From the NCBI GenBank assembly GCA_017599285.1, contig JAGFXX010000001.1, positions 186,001 to 250,000 on the forward strand: a stretch of 64,000 nt of DNA. The letters are read 5' to 3'. A program made the position numbers and the translations under genes. Origin of the DNA: Cereibacter azotoformans. Its GTDB lineage: Bacteria; Pseudomonadota; Alphaproteobacteria; Rhodobacterales; Rhodobacteraceae. Shown here piece by piece: positions 63,840-64,000 of this stretch. The notes under the pieces are model-generated. The model saw nothing but the letters and a program-made list of their open reading frames with translations, searched no databases and had not been told where the DNA came from. Position 1 is the stretch's first letter, and each line of letters begins with the position of its first letter.

Positions 63840-64000
63840 ATGCAGAAGCTCAACCTTCGACGGCGGGGGATCCTGTCGGCTTTGGCGGCCGCCGCAGCCG
63901 GGATCGCGCTGGCCGACGGGGCCCGCGAGGCTCAGGCCGCGCCACAGGCGCCGGTCCGTTGGCGCGATCATTTCCCGTCGCTCGCGCGCGGGGCGATTCT
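63840..64000 (+). CDS. Exported protein, start only (possible L,D-transpeptidase)
   Basis: Only the first ~53 codons are present; the gene continues past the right edge. The N terminus MQKLNLRRRGILSALAAAAA is a twin-arginine-like signal with a hydrophobic Ala run and a cleavage region near ADGAREAQA. The mature start APVRWRDHFPSLARGAIL resembles the start of Rhodobacterales L,D-transpeptidases (YkuD/ErfK type), but no catalytic motif is within the window. AGGACC lies before the ATG. The 214-base gap upstream shows nothing else definite. Confidence 0.5.
   Translation, partial: MQKLNLRRRGILSALAAAAAGIALADGAREAQAAPQAPVRWRDHFPSLARGAI

Overview
The window is 64 kb of GC-rich alphaproteobacterial chromosome. 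Gene content and order point to Rhodobacter/Cereibacter sphaeroides or a close relative: bioMNY, divergent putR-putA, the pccR-pccB-pccA-mcm propionyl-CoA locus, a two-aptamer glycine riboswitch ahead of gcvTHP, and short GC-rich interspersed repeats. It looks like ordinary core chromosome. I see no rRNA, tRNA, insertion sequence, prophage or CRISPR array. Genes are tightly packed, and many starts overlap the preceding stop (ATGA, GTGA, TGATG).

Layout. 0-6 kb: the 3' end of an H-NOX-like sensor gene that appears to have lost its heme ligand, overlapping an HNOBA-GGDEF diguanylate cyclase; then a CHAD protein, a membrane protein, a Tat-exported carbonic-anhydrase-like protein, D-lactate dehydrogenase and a second diguanylate cyclase (LytS-type 5TM). 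6-11 kb: putR/putA proline catabolism and a rhomboid protease. 11-21 kb: suhB, a Pit phosphate transporter, divergent metR/metF, the bioMNY biotin transporter, dprA and topA. 21-28 kb: choXWV choline ABC transporter diverging from betIBA, with a palindromic BetI-type operator between them. 28-40.5 kb: a secreted nuclease preceded by an 11-bp repeat array resembling CtrA sites, a truncated DUF465 gene beside an FNR-like box, then the propionyl-CoA locus (pccR, Bcr/CflA transporter, DUF486, pccB, several small genes, pccA, DUF4174, methylmalonyl-CoA mutase). PccR-type TTTGCAAA palindromes lie at pccR and pccB, and one copy lies at the ldhA promoter. 40.5-45.3 kb: glycine riboswitch and gcvTHP. 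45.3-53 kb: a beta-oxidation operon (multifunctional protein, thiolase, GFA protein, acyl-CoA dehydrogenase, MerR regulator), a second MerR gene, an array of ACGT half-sites, and two thioesterases. 53-60.3 kb: a TauE/TIGR02186 pair, purine nucleoside phosphorylase and a four-gene BMP-type nucleoside ABC transporter. 60.4-64 kb: rimI, tsaB, nfuA, a universal stress protein, ilvE and the start of an exported protein.

Most of the window serves carbon, osmolyte and one-carbon metabolism with local regulators: proline to glutamate, choline to glycine betaine, propionyl-CoA to succinyl-CoA, glycine cleavage, fatty-acid oxidation and nucleoside salvage. The most unusual items are the degenerate H-NOX paired with a diguanylate cyclase, the TTTGCAAA palindrome at ldhA, the four-unit TTAA/TTAG array before the nuclease, the ACGT array between the paired MerR genes, and the split small-gene reading frames between pccB and pccA. 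All functional calls come from reading the sequence; no database search was run.
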